64,000 nt of DNA from Verrucomicrobiales bacterium (lineage in GTDB: Bacteria; Verrucomicrobiota; Verrucomicrobiia; Limisphaerales; UBA9464): positions 1 to 64,000 of the forward strand of contig JAIYBC010000047.1 of NCBI GenBank assembly GCA_027488845.1, given 5' to 3'. Numbering within the stretch: the first letter of the stretch is position 1; every line of letters starts with the position of its first letter. The translations under genes and the position numbers were made by a program. Positions 1 through 7,799 of this stretch are shown piece after piece. Under the pieces are notes generated by a model, which saw only the letters and a program-made list of their open reading frames with translations, ran no database searches and was not told the DNA's origin.

Positions 1-107
1 GACGGGCGGCTTGTGCTCAGGGGGCGAATGGCGGGAGGGCTTACTGCACGGACAAGGAAGGCACTCGGTTCCAGGGCAACGACTTCCGTGGATGCTCCGT
101 GGGATGG

Positions 108-457
108 AGATTCCACTCGCGGTGAGACGTGTCCCCATCGCGGAAGGTGATCTCAGATAGACGTGTCCCAATCAATCGAGATTCCACTCTCGGTGTGACG
201 TGTCCCCAACGCAGAAGGTGAGCGGGGTGTGACGTGTCCCTAATCAGGGGGAGGAATGCTGGAACTCGAGATTGGAGTGTTCGGGGCGGTTGTAGGAGCT
301 GATCGGGACCCGGCGCGCTTGGTGGTGATCCGTGTCTCGCTACAGAAGCGCGAGCGGACTCGCGCACTCCATGACGCTCGCGCGCTTCCGTCGGCCGCGG
401 GGGCTTCTTTAAACACTCGGTGTGACGTGTCCCCAGTCGGGGAGGTGTGACGTGTCA
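108..457 (+). repeat. Six-copy TGACGTGTCCC-type motif with an imperfect 43-nt direct repeat
   Basis: The core GACGTGTCCC recurs at about 127-136, 160-169, 197-207, 231-240 and 424-434, with a variant ending in CAC at 447-457. Most copies are preceded by GGTG or GGTGT. The first and third copies sit in an imperfect 43-nt direct repeat, 108-150 and 179-221, that starts AGATTCCACT and ends GAAGGTGA. All copies are on the same strand with uneven spacing. Short intergenic arrays like this can be REP-type or decayed mobile elements, but no transposase is visible nearby. Confidence 0.7.
345..388. other. GC-rich hairpin within the repeat region
   Basis: The arms GAAGCGCGAGCG (345-356) and CGCTCGCGCGCTTC (375-388) are complementary except for a 2-nt bulge, with an 18-nt loop. 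It lies between the fourth and fifth copies of the repeated motif. There is no T-tract, so it does not look like an intrinsic terminator. It may be part of a palindromic unit of the repeat family. Confidence 0.4.
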
Positions 458-608
458 CTATATGGGGAGGAGTGAGGGACCGATTCAGCCAAATGCAGCG
501 CTGGACCGGCCGGGATGGGGCGGTCGGTTTCGCTGCTTCAAGAGGAAGAGGGGCGACTTCGGGTGGCGCAGTTCGATGGGCGATCTCCAAAATCGCCTAC
601 AGGAGGTT

Positions 609-995
609 TCAGGTTCGGGGAGGTTCGACGTCGCGGCCGGTTGCCTTCTGGACCAGGCGACGCCATTCGTCGGCGGGCACGTCCATCGGCCGGGCCCGGC
701 ATTTTTCCTCGAACCCGGGGAAGTTCCAAAGGTTGGGGAAGTCGCGGCATTGCTGCGGCTTCACCGGTTGCACCCGACAGTCACCGCCTCGCAGGAAGAC
801 GCACGAGCCGTCCGCCTGGTCGGTCAATGCGAGTCCGTTTCGCTGCACGGTAACCCGTGTGTAGCCGGCGATGAACTCCTCTTCCGTGATCCCGAGGTGC
901 GCGGCCATGCGGCCGATTTCCTCCTCGGTGACACGGACCTGTCCAGGCCAACGGCAACAGGCGGTGCAGCGATCGCATTGCCAGAAGATGGGCAT
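609..995 (-). CDS. YkgJ-family cysteine-cluster protein
   Basis: This is a 128-residue protein of the YkgJ family (predicted Zn- or Fe-S-binding, function uncertain). The N-terminus carries a CxxCxxCC cluster at C7, C10, C13 and C14. A second set of cysteines lies near residues 65-85, C(x8)C(x9)C followed by RDFP, the usual family layout. I chose the ATG at 993-995 because it sits directly before the first cysteine cluster; the longer open frame upstream only reads through tsaB in another frame. The gene lies 2 nt downstream of tsaB and is probably the last gene of the thiL-tsaE-tsaB transcript. The substrate is unknown. Confidence 0.75.
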   Translation of the reverse strand: MPIFWQCDRCTACCRWPGQVRVTEEEIGRMAAHLGITEEEFIAGYTRVTVQRNGLALTDQADGSCVFLRGGDCRVQPVKPQQCRDFPNLWNFPGFEEKCRARPMDVPADEWRRLVQKATGRDVEPPRT

Positions 996-997
996 GG

Positions 998-1684
998 TCA
1001 GGTCGGGTCGCCGGGGATGGGACGCGCGGGCGGTGCCTTCACGAATGCCGCCTCGCGCAGGTAGACCGGAGCCAATTTCTCCGCCGGAACCGCCTCCGAA
1101 GCGGCCGTTGCCAGTTGCGGGAGGTCCGTCGCCGCGGGATGCATCCGGGTCGCGTCGATCATGGCCAGGACTTCCGGGCCGAACTCGGCGATTCCCGTGA
1201 AGGCGGCGTCCAAGTCGGGGCCGAGTACCGTGCGGCCATCGCGGATCCATCGGACCAGTTCTGTATCTGGCACAAGGCGCACGTCGCCATCCCATCCGTC
1301 ACCGTTCCAAGTGCGGACCGCGAACTCCCTCCGTTGCGCGTCGACGGCAAAGGTCCAGGGCAGGGGGCGTCCCAGTCCTGCGGCCCTCTTGCGGAGAATC
1401 TCGAAGGATCCCACGGGGACCACGGGAATCCCGCTGCCCAACGCCCAGCCTTGGACGGTCGAAATGGCGATCCGGATCCCAGTGTAGCTGCCGGGGCCGA
1501 TGTCGAGGGCGAGGAGGCCGACTTCGGCGCGATCGATGCCGGCCGTCCGGAGGGCCCGATCCACGAGGGCGAAGACAGGGGTTTCGCGTCCGGTTTCCTG
1601 TACGGACTCCGCGAGGGTTACGCCGTCGCGTCCCACCGCCACCGAGCGGCGCCGGCTGGTGAACTCAAAGGCCAGGCAGATCAT
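998..1684 (-). CDS. tsaB: tRNA threonylcarbamoyladenosine biosynthesis protein TsaB
   Basis: This 228-residue ASKHA-fold protein is the non-catalytic partner of TsaD in N6-threonylcarbamoyl-adenosine (t6A37) formation on ANN-decoding tRNAs. The TsaB signature LDIGPGSYTGIRI is at about residues 60-72, and length and N-terminal strand match the family. The start ATG at 1682-1684 lies 20 nt inside the 3' end of tsaE, so the two are probably translationally coupled. The longer open frame upstream is only the shifted frame of tsaE. The t6A ATPase TsaE next door supports the call. Confidence 0.92.
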   Translation of the reverse strand: MICLAFEFTSRRRSVAVGRDGVTLAESVQETGRETPVFALVDRALRTAGIDRAEVGLLALDIGPGSYTGIRIAISTVQGWALGSGIPVVPVGSFEILRKRAAGLGRPLPWTFAVDAQRREFAVRTWNGDGWDGDVRLVPDTELVRWIRDGRTVLGPDLDAAFTGIAEFGPEVLAMIDATRMHPAATDLPQLATAASEAVPAEKLAPVYLREAAFVKAPPARPIPGDPT

Positions 1685-2093
1685 GGGAAATCTCGCGGGT
1701 GTTCTCGTCGATCCAGCGGAACCGGAGCGTGCGCAGGTGTGGGAGTCCGTCGAACCGGGCCCGTGAGATCCATTCGGCCACGGTGACCCCCTCGGGTCGG
1801 AGCAAAGGTTCCTCAAGGCCGGCCGAGACCAAGTCTTCCGGGGAGGTGAGCCGGTAGAGGTCCAGGTGCACCACTTCCATCCGGCCACCGGCGTAACGGT
1901 TCATCAGGGAGAAGGTCGGCGAATGGACCCTTGCCGGCGAACCCAGCGCCCGCACGAGGCCGCGGACGAACGCCGTCTTGCCCGCGCCGAGGTCGCCTTC
2001 GAGCCCGAGAAGCCAGCCAGGCCGGACGAGTTCGGCAACCCGGCCTCCGAGCGCCTCGGTTTCCTGGGGGCCGTGGGTGACGACGACGTTCAT
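1665..2093 (-). CDS. tsaE: tRNA threonylcarbamoyladenosine biosynthesis ATPase TsaE
   Basis: This small P-loop ATPase of 142 residues drives the TsaBDE complex in tRNA t6A synthesis. The Walker A motif GDLGAGKTAF is at residues 33-42. HSPTF at about 57-61 and HLDLYRL at about 76-82 are typical TsaE motifs. The ATG at 2091-2093 overlaps the thiL stop codon by 4 nt and its 3' end overlaps tsaB by 20 nt. Length agrees with the family (about 150 residues), so it is intact. Confidence 0.93.
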   Translation of the reverse strand: MNVVVTHGPQETEALGGRVAELVRPGWLLGLEGDLGAGKTAFVRGLVRALGSPARVHSPTFSLMNRYAGGRMEVVHLDLYRLTSPEDLVSAGLEEPLLRPEGVTVAEWISRARFDGLPHLRTLRFRWIDENTREISHDLPGL

Positions 2094-3028
2094 CCGGCGA
2101 AGTGGCGATAGCCGCCCCGCGTGACCGGCGTCAGTCCGCGTGGTTCCCGAAGGAAGACGCCGGGGTTCGCGGTGAGCCGGCCGATGCAGGTGATGCGTGT
2201 GTCCGGGAACCGTGCCTTGAATCCGTCGAGCAGCGGAACGGCGTCCCGCGGTGCGACGCACAGCAACAGCTCGAAGTCCTCTCCGTCGCCGAGGGCCGCG
2301 GCCACGGCAGGGGTGGCGGTGTCGCCCTCGCGGGCCCGAAGCAGGGCGGCCCGACGGATCGGAAGCGACTCCCGGTGGATCTCGGCGCCGGGAACGCCGC
2401 TCTCGGCCAACAGGTGCGGTAGGTCCCCGGCAAGGCCGTCGCTGAGGTCCATCATGGCATGGACGTCGAAGTGCTCGGCGAGCCACCGGGCCTCGGCGAG
2501 TCGCGGCTCGAAGTCGAGGTGGTGTCCGAGGATCGATCCGCCGAGTTCTCCGGTGACGAACAGGGCGTCGCCGACCGTTGCGCCGGAGCGCAGGACGGCC
2601 TTCCCTTCCTCGACCCAACCGAGCAGGGAGACGCTGACGAAGAACGCTCCCGGCGATCGGGTCGTTTCGCCTCCCACCAACGCGACGTCGTGACGGCGGG
2701 CGAGGTCGGCCATGCCGTCATAGAGGGCCTCGATGCGGACGGGATCGAAGCCGTCGGGCAATCCCAAGGTGATCACGGCGGCTGTGGGCGTGCCGGCGTT
2801 GGCGGCGACGTCGCTGAGGGCGCGGGCGAGGGCCTTCCTGCCGATCTTGGCCGGGTCGGTGTCGGGCAGGAAGTGGACTCCCTCGACCACGCAGTCGGTC
2901 TTGAGCAGCAACTGCCTTCCCGGGCCCGGGGAAGCGAGGACCGCACAGTCGTCTCCGGCGCCGACGACGACCGAGGCATTGCCCGGAAGGCGGGGACGGA
3001 GCCGGGCGATCAGTTCGAACTCGTTCAT
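2090..3028 (-). CDS. thiL: Thiamine-monophosphate kinase
   Basis: This 312-residue protein of the AIR-synthase/PurM-like superfamily phosphorylates thiamine monophosphate to the active cofactor thiamine diphosphate. The N-terminal metal-binding GDDCAVL motif is at about residues 26-32, followed by LLKTDCVVEGVHF, DLSDGLAGDLPHL and the C-terminal GDGEDFELL motif characteristic of ThiL. It starts at the ATG 3026-3028 and leads a compact unit, thiL-tsaE-tsaB-ykgJ, whose genes overlap or nearly touch. It is full length with no irregularity seen. Confidence 0.94.
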   Translation of the reverse strand: MNEFELIARLRPRLPGNASVVVGAGDDCAVLASPGPGRQLLLKTDCVVEGVHFLPDTDPAKIGRKALARALSDVAANAGTPTAAVITLGLPDGFDPVRIEALYDGMADLARRHDVALVGGETTRSPGAFFVSVSLLGWVEEGKAVLRSGATVGDALFVTGELGGSILGHHLDFEPRLAEARWLAEHFDVHAMMDLSDGLAGDLPHLLAESGVPGAEIHRESLPIRRAALLRAREGDTATPAVAAALGDGEDFELLLCVAPRDAVPLLDGFKARFPDTRITCIGRLTANPGVFLREPRGLTPVTRGGYRHFAG

Positions 3029-3086
3029 GGAATGCGGAAGTCCGACGGGGCCCGCTCAGCGGGACTCCGAAGGACCGATGAGACTG

Positions 3087-4676
3087 TCATGTCGAGGTGG
3101 GTGGCGGCGAGTCCGGTTTCGGATGCGGGGTGCCTTCCTGTCTGCCGGCCAGCTCCGGAACGGAGGCGAGGTGTCGGGCTTGGCGGCGGGGCAGGGAGCG
3201 CCGGGTCGGCGTGGCCGCCTCCTCACCGGCCCAAGGCAGGAGCCAAGGCGGCAGGTCGGTTCGGCCGGGACGTCTGTAGTCGCGGGCGAGCGTGGGACCC
3301 ACCGATGCGGGATCTTGGCCGAGGTCACGGGTGAGATGTTCCCAGAGGAGTTCGTACTGGCGTGGCAACGCGATGCCGTGGCCCTTCACGCCGCGTTCGT
3401 GGAGGCGGTCGCTGAACCGCAGGAGTGCGTGGAACGCGGATCCGGCGTGCTGCAGCAACCGGGGCAGCGTCTCGCTGAAGTTGCCGCTGTTGCCGTAGAG
3501 ATCCCAGGTCCTCGCGAAGCGGCGGAGCCGGGCGAGTGTGGCGAAGTCCAGGTCGTTGTTGGCGAGGATCTCGTAGGGCGGAAACGGGTTGTAGACCATG
3601 CCATGCTCGGCGTCGTGCCGGACGATCGGCGTGCCGCGAAGACGCTTGAGGATGCCCACCTGGATTTCCTGCGGGCCGAGCTCGAGCAGGCGTTCGAATC
3701 CCCGGCCGAAGGACTCCAGGGACTCGCCGGGCAGACCGGCGATGAGGTCGGCGTGGACATGGACGCCGCTGGAGGAGCGGAGCCAGCGGAGGTTGTCCTC
3801 CATGCGTGCGTGGTTCTGGCGTCGGCCGATCCGGGCCTCCACCTCCGTGTTGAGCGTCTGGATGCCGACCTCGAACTGGAGCGAACCGGCAGGAAAGCGC
3901 TCGATCAGCCCGCGGAGCTCGGTCGGCAGGCGGTCCGGGACCATCTCGAAATGGACGAAGAGGTCGGGAGTCCAGCGTTCGAGGAAGAAGCTGAGGATCC
4001 TCCGGCTGGTGAGCAGGTGGAGGTTGAACGTGCGGTCGACGAACTTGAACCGCCGCAGGCCGCGGTCGAGGAGCCGCTGCATGGACTCGAGGAAGGGCTC
4101 CAGCGGGAACTGGCGCACCGGGATGTCGAGGGAGCTGAGGCAGAACTCGCAGGTGAACGGGCATCCGCGTGAGGCCTCGACGTACACCACCCGATGGGCG
4201 AGGTCGCGGTCGTCGTAGTACCCGTAGGGCGAGGCGAGGCGGGTCACGTCGGGCACCCCGGCGGCGATGATCCGCTGCGGTTGGCCGCCGGACAGCAGCT
4301 GGCGGCAGAGTTCGGGGAAGGCGAGGTCGGCCTCGCCGGTGACGACATGGTCGGCGAGCCGGACGATCTCCTGGGAATCGGTCTCGTGGCTGACCTCGGG
4401 TCCCCCGAGGACGATGACCAGATCCGGGCGAAGTCGTCGGAGGAGCGCGACCAGTTCCGTGGTGGCGGCGACGTTCCAGATGTAGACGCCGAGTCCGAGG
4501 ATCCGGGGGTTGAGGGCGAGGATGGCCTCGGCGACGTCGAGGGGGCGCTGGTTGATGTCGAACTCGGCGATCGCGGCCGAGCTGCGGAGGTCGCCCAGGT
4601 TCGCGAGGAGGCAACGCAGCCCGAAGGCGGCGTGGATGAACTTCGCGTTGAGCGTGGACAGGAGGATGTCCGGCAC
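3087..4676 (-). CDS. B12-binding-domain radical SAM protein (DUF4080 type)
   Basis: The protein has 529 residues. An N-terminal cobalamin-binding-like Rossmann domain (about 1-135, with VLGGPEVS near 89) is followed by a radical SAM domain with the cluster motif CPFTCEFC (C172, C176, C179). A C-terminal region matches the DUF4080 type by layout. Such proteins bind a 4Fe-4S cluster and S-adenosylmethionine and often catalyse methylation or rearrangement; the substrate here is unknown. Translation probably starts at the GTG at 4674-4676, because the conserved MPDILLSTLN N-terminus follows it. The C-terminus is arginine/proline-rich. There is no obvious link to the neighbours. Confidence 0.83.
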   Translation of the reverse strand: MPDILLSTLNAKFIHAAFGLRCLLANLGDLRSSAAIAEFDINQRPLDVAEAILALNPRILGLGVYIWNVAATTELVALLRRLRPDLVIVLGGPEVSHETDSQEIVRLADHVVTGEADLAFPELCRQLLSGGQPQRIIAAGVPDVTRLASPYGYYDDRDLAHRVVYVEASRGCPFTCEFCLSSLDIPVRQFPLEPFLESMQRLLDRGLRRFKFVDRTFNLHLLTSRRILSFFLERWTPDLFVHFEMVPDRLPTELRGLIERFPAGSLQFEVGIQTLNTEVEARIGRRQNHARMEDNLRWLRSSSGVHVHADLIAGLPGESLESFGRGFERLLELGPQEIQVGILKRLRGTPIVRHDAEHGMVYNPFPPYEILANNDLDFATLARLRRFARTWDLYGNSGNFSETLPRLLQHAGSAFHALLRFSDRLHERGVKGHGIALPRQYELLWEHLTRDLGQDPASVGPTLARDYRRPGRTDLPPWLLPWAGEEAATPTRRSLPRRQARHLASVPELAGRQEGTPHPKPDSPPPTST

Positions 4677-4700
4677 CGCGGCAACGTATCGGAAGCCGGA

Positions 4701-6812
4701 TCAGTTGGCGACCGTATCGGCGCCGATGCAGGCGAGCTGCTGTTCCACGGTCTCGCGGAGGGCGCGGATCGAGTAGGGCTTCGGGAGGAAGGTTCCGGAC
4801 TTGGGCAAGGCGCCGGCCTCCTCCACGAGACCGGGTCCGTATCCGCTCATGAGGATCACGCCGAGGTCCGGGCGCTGGCGCCGCAGTTCGACGGCGAGGC
4901 GTTGGCCGGTCCAGTCGCCGGGCATGATGATGTCGGTCAGCAGCAGGTCGACCTTGGAGCCGATGGACGACCAGAGGCGGAGGGCCTCGGTGCCGTTGGA
5001 GGCCTCGTGGACGGAGTAGCCGAGTTGCTCGAGGACGGTGCGGGTGAACGAGCGGACGGCCTCTTCGTCTTCGACCAGCAGGACGGTGCCCTTGCCGGGT
5101 GTCGGGTTGAGGGACGATTCGACCCGGGTTCCGGTGGCCTGGACGCCGGCCTGGGCCGGGATGAGCACGCGGAACCGGGATCCGGCGCCGCGGGCGCTCT
5201 GGACCTCGATCCAGCCGCCGTGCTCCTGGACGATGCTTTCCACCACGGTCAACCCGAGTCCGGAGCCCTGTCCGCGGGGCTTGGTGGAGAAGAACGGGTC
5301 GAAGATGCGTTCCTGGGTCCGGGCGTCCATGCCGGCGCCCGTGTCGGTGACCTCGAGGCAGACGAAGCGCCCTGGGCGCGCCATGCGATGGCGGTGGGGT
5401 GCGGACTGGGCATCGAGGCCGACCTCGTAGGTGGAGAGGGTGAGCCGGCCGCCGAGCGGCATCGAGTCCCGGGCGTTGGTGGCGAGGTTGAGGAGGACCT
5501 GTTCGATGCCGGCGCTGTCGGCGAGGACCGAAGGGAGGATGCGGGCGAGGTCGAGTTCGAGGGAGATCCGGGCGTCGAGCAGTTGGCGCAGCAGTGGCTC
5601 GATTTGGAGCGTCATCTCGTTCAACCCGAGCGGTTGACGGTTGGCGGGTGCCCGTTGGGTCAGGGAAGCCAGCTTGCGGCTGAGCGCCGTGGCCTCCTCG
5701 GTGGCGGCGAGGATCTGCGAAACCGAATGGGTCGCGCCGGGCGACTTCAACCCGCCGTCCGTGAGCAGGGAAGCCTGGCCATGGATCACCGTGAGCAGGT
5801 TGTTGAATCGGTGGGTGACGCCGAGCGCGAGCTTCGCGACGGCCTCGGCGCGCTGGGCCAGGCGCACCTCGTCCTCGAGCCGGCGGACCTGCGTGATGTC
5901 GGCGATGGTCAGCAGGATGCAGGAGTCGTTCTGGAACTCGGCGACCTCGGCCGAGAGGACCACGTCACGGAGGTCGTCGGGCTTGCGCTGGAACCGGCAT
6001 TCGATGCTGGCCGACTTGCCCGACTGGGGCAGGAGGGCGCGTGCGCTCGCCCAGGAGACCGCGTCGTCCAGCGCCGGGAAGTCGCTCAGGGTGCGGCCCA
6101 GCAGGCTCTGCGGATGCGTGCCGACGAGCTCGAAGAACCGGTCGTTGGCGTCGGTGACGCGGCCGTCGTCGATGGCCAGCACGGCCATCGCGGTGGAGTT
6201 CATGCGGAAGGCCGCGGCGAAGCGGGCCTCGGCGGCGCGTCGTTCGGCGACCTCGCGTTCCAGGCGGTTGTTGGTGGCCTGGAGCTTCAGGGCCCGTTGG
6301 TCGAGCACGCGGTTCAGTTCCTGGAGCCGGTGGCAGTATTCGGAGAACTGGTCCCATTTGAGCGCCAGCAGTCGGGCCGCCTGGTGCACCTCGGCGGCAC
6401 CTGCCGGGACCTCGAGGACCAGCAGGTGCTGCGGCGATTCGAACCGCGCGGAGAGCTCGTTGGGATCGGTGCCGGGGGGCACGCAGAAGACGACCTGGAG
6501 GTCCGGCTGGTATTCCCAGAGGCGGGAGACGGTCTCGAAACCGCTGACCTCGCCGGAGAGCGACTGGGAGACGAAGGCGACGGAGTAGGGACGCCCGGTC
6601 ATGAGGGCGGACTCCAGGCGTTGGACCGCCTTGGCACCGTCCTCGACACCATCCGCGTCGAACATGATCGGCCGTACCGGGGAGGCGTCGATTTCGCCGC
6701 CGTCGACCAAGGGCAAGGGGCTTCCGGGTGACACGAGGTGCGAGGTGATCGCCGCGGGTTTGCGGTCGACCACCAGGACACGGAAGACGCTCGGATTGCA
6801 GTAGGAGGCCAT
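4701..6812 (-). CDS. Hybrid sensor histidine kinase (pseudo-receiver, PAS, HATPase, receiver)
   Basis: This soluble 703-residue hybrid kinase has no membrane segment or signal peptide. Residues 1-145 resemble a divergent receiver domain. A probable coiled coil (150-200) and a PAS domain (about 195-310) follow. The phosphoacceptor H334 lies in GVTHRFNNLL. The HATPase shows an N box (LNLATNARDS), a G1 box (DTGAGMD) and a G2 box (GQGSGLGLTVV). The C-terminal receiver has phosphoacceptor D627 and K678. The class resembles NtrB-like/PAS hybrid kinases. No response regulator or HPt protein is adjacent, so its output is unknown. A probable RBS, GGAGG, precedes the ATG at 6812. Confidence 0.88.
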   Translation of the reverse strand: MASYCNPSVFRVLVVDRKPAAITSHLVSPGSPLPLVDGGEIDASPVRPIMFDADGVEDGAKAVQRLESALMTGRPYSVAFVSQSLSGEVSGFETVSRLWEYQPDLQVVFCVPPGTDPNELSARFESPQHLLVLEVPAGAAEVHQAARLLALKWDQFSEYCHRLQELNRVLDQRALKLQATNNRLEREVAERRAAEARFAAAFRMNSTAMAVLAIDDGRVTDANDRFFELVGTHPQSLLGRTLSDFPALDDAVSWASARALLPQSGKSASIECRFQRKPDDLRDVVLSAEVAEFQNDSCILLTIADITQVRRLEDEVRLAQRAEAVAKLALGVTHRFNNLLTVIHGQASLLTDGGLKSPGATHSVSQILAATEEATALSRKLASLTQRAPANRQPLGLNEMTLQIEPLLRQLLDARISLELDLARILPSVLADSAGIEQVLLNLATNARDSMPLGGRLTLSTYEVGLDAQSAPHRHRMARPGRFVCLEVTDTGAGMDARTQERIFDPFFSTKPRGQGSGLGLTVVESIVQEHGGWIEVQSARGAGSRFRVLIPAQAGVQATGTRVESSLNPTPGKGTVLLVEDEEAVRSFTRTVLEQLGYSVHEASNGTEALRLWSSIGSKVDLLLTDIIMPGDWTGQRLAVELRRQRPDLGVILMSGYGPGLVEEAGALPKSGTFLPKPYSIRALRETVEQQLACIGADTVAN

Positions 6813-6983
6813 GGACGACGGATTCCGGTGCCGCCCACCCGGGATTCGGGCGGGCGACCCATCGGGGTCATCGGCAGGACCTCGACGTGGCTTGAGTGGC
6901 GAGTCGGACCCGACCGCGGCCGTGCGGCCGGAGGGGAAATGGGAAAGGCCTCGGGAGTGCGCCCGAGGCCGTCGGGAAACGGC

Positions 6984-7634
6984 TCAGACGTGGCGGACCA
7001 CCTCGGCGGCCGGGAACCGGACCTTGGGCAGCGAGGCGTACTTGTCGTCGGCCGAGCGGTAGCCCGCGGTGCAGACCACCACGGTACGGTAGCCGGTTCC
7101 CTCGAGTCCGAGGATGGAGTCGTAGGCGGCAGGCTCGATGCCTTCCATGGGGCAGGTGTCGACGCCGAGGAGGGCGGCGGCGGCCATGAACTGGCCGAGG
7201 GCGATGTAGACCTGGTGGGTTTGCCAGGTGTCGAGGCGGCCGGCGGTGCGTGCGCCGTTGAGACTGTTCAGGATCATTCCCCGGTAACCCGCCAGGGCTT
7301 CGCGGGTGCCGCCGCGGAGGGCGACCTGCGAGTCGAGGAAGCGGTCCACATGGGCCTCGTCCAGACCGGTGCGGACGGTGAACACCACCATGTGCGAGGC
7401 CTCGGTGACCTGCTTCTGCCCCCAGGACTTGGGCTCCAGCTGGGCGCGGAGGGCGGGATCGTCGATCACGAGGAACTTCCACGGCTGGAGTCCGAAGCTG
7501 GAGGGGGCGAGGACCAGGGACTGTTCCAAGGCGGCCCAGACCGGCGCGGGAATCCGGGCGGAGGGATCGAACTTCTTGGTGGCGTAGCGCCACTGGAGGT
7601 GTTGGACGAGCTGTTCGGGAGGGAGCGTGTTCAT
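6984..7634 (-). CDS. Nitroreductase-family NAD(P)H oxidoreductase
   Basis: This 216-residue flavin enzyme of the NfsB/nitroreductase family uses FMN and NAD(P)H to reduce nitroaromatics, quinones or similar acceptors. Family motifs include RYATKKFDP near residue 16, APSSFGLQPWKF at 43-54 and GVDTCPMEGIEP in the second half. The chosen ATG (7632-7634) precedes the first conserved helix. A far longer open frame continues upstream but is only antisense to the helicase gene. It is monocistronic and diverges from the SNF2 gene across 165 nt that should hold both promoters. Confidence 0.87.
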   Translation of the reverse strand: MNTLPPEQLVQHLQWRYATKKFDPSARIPAPVWAALEQSLVLAPSSFGLQPWKFLVIDDPALRAQLEPKSWGQKQVTEASHMVVFTVRTGLDEAHVDRFLDSQVALRGGTREALAGYRGMILNSLNGARTAGRLDTWQTHQVYIALGQFMAAAALLGVDTCPMEGIEPAAYDSILGLEGTGYRTVVVCTAGYRSADDKYASLPKVRFPAAEVVRHV

Positions 7635-7799
7635 GGGTGGAGGAAACCGACCGGCCGATCCTAGGATCGACCTTCCGGATCGGCAAACGGTCCGGTGCCG
7701 ACATGGGTGGGACGGTGATTCCTGTTGACCGGGGCGGCTTATCCTGACGACAACATCAGGGACGTACCGGAACCGTTCCGGACTGTTTGGAAAGAAATC

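Larger units (their letters stand above)
1..608. other. Gene-free stretch with repeated motif
   Basis: I see no convincing coding sequence here. The short open frames on both strands have low-complexity, arginine-rich translations and no recognisable domain. The stretch holds the TGACGTGTCCC-type repeats listed separately and one GC-rich hairpin. The first real gene, the YkgJ-type protein, ends at 609 on the minus strand, so this is its downstream side. Confidence 0.6.

Noticed and set aside
108-457. CRISPR array
   Set aside because: Motif copies are too short and unevenly spaced, spacers are not uniform and there are no cas genes.
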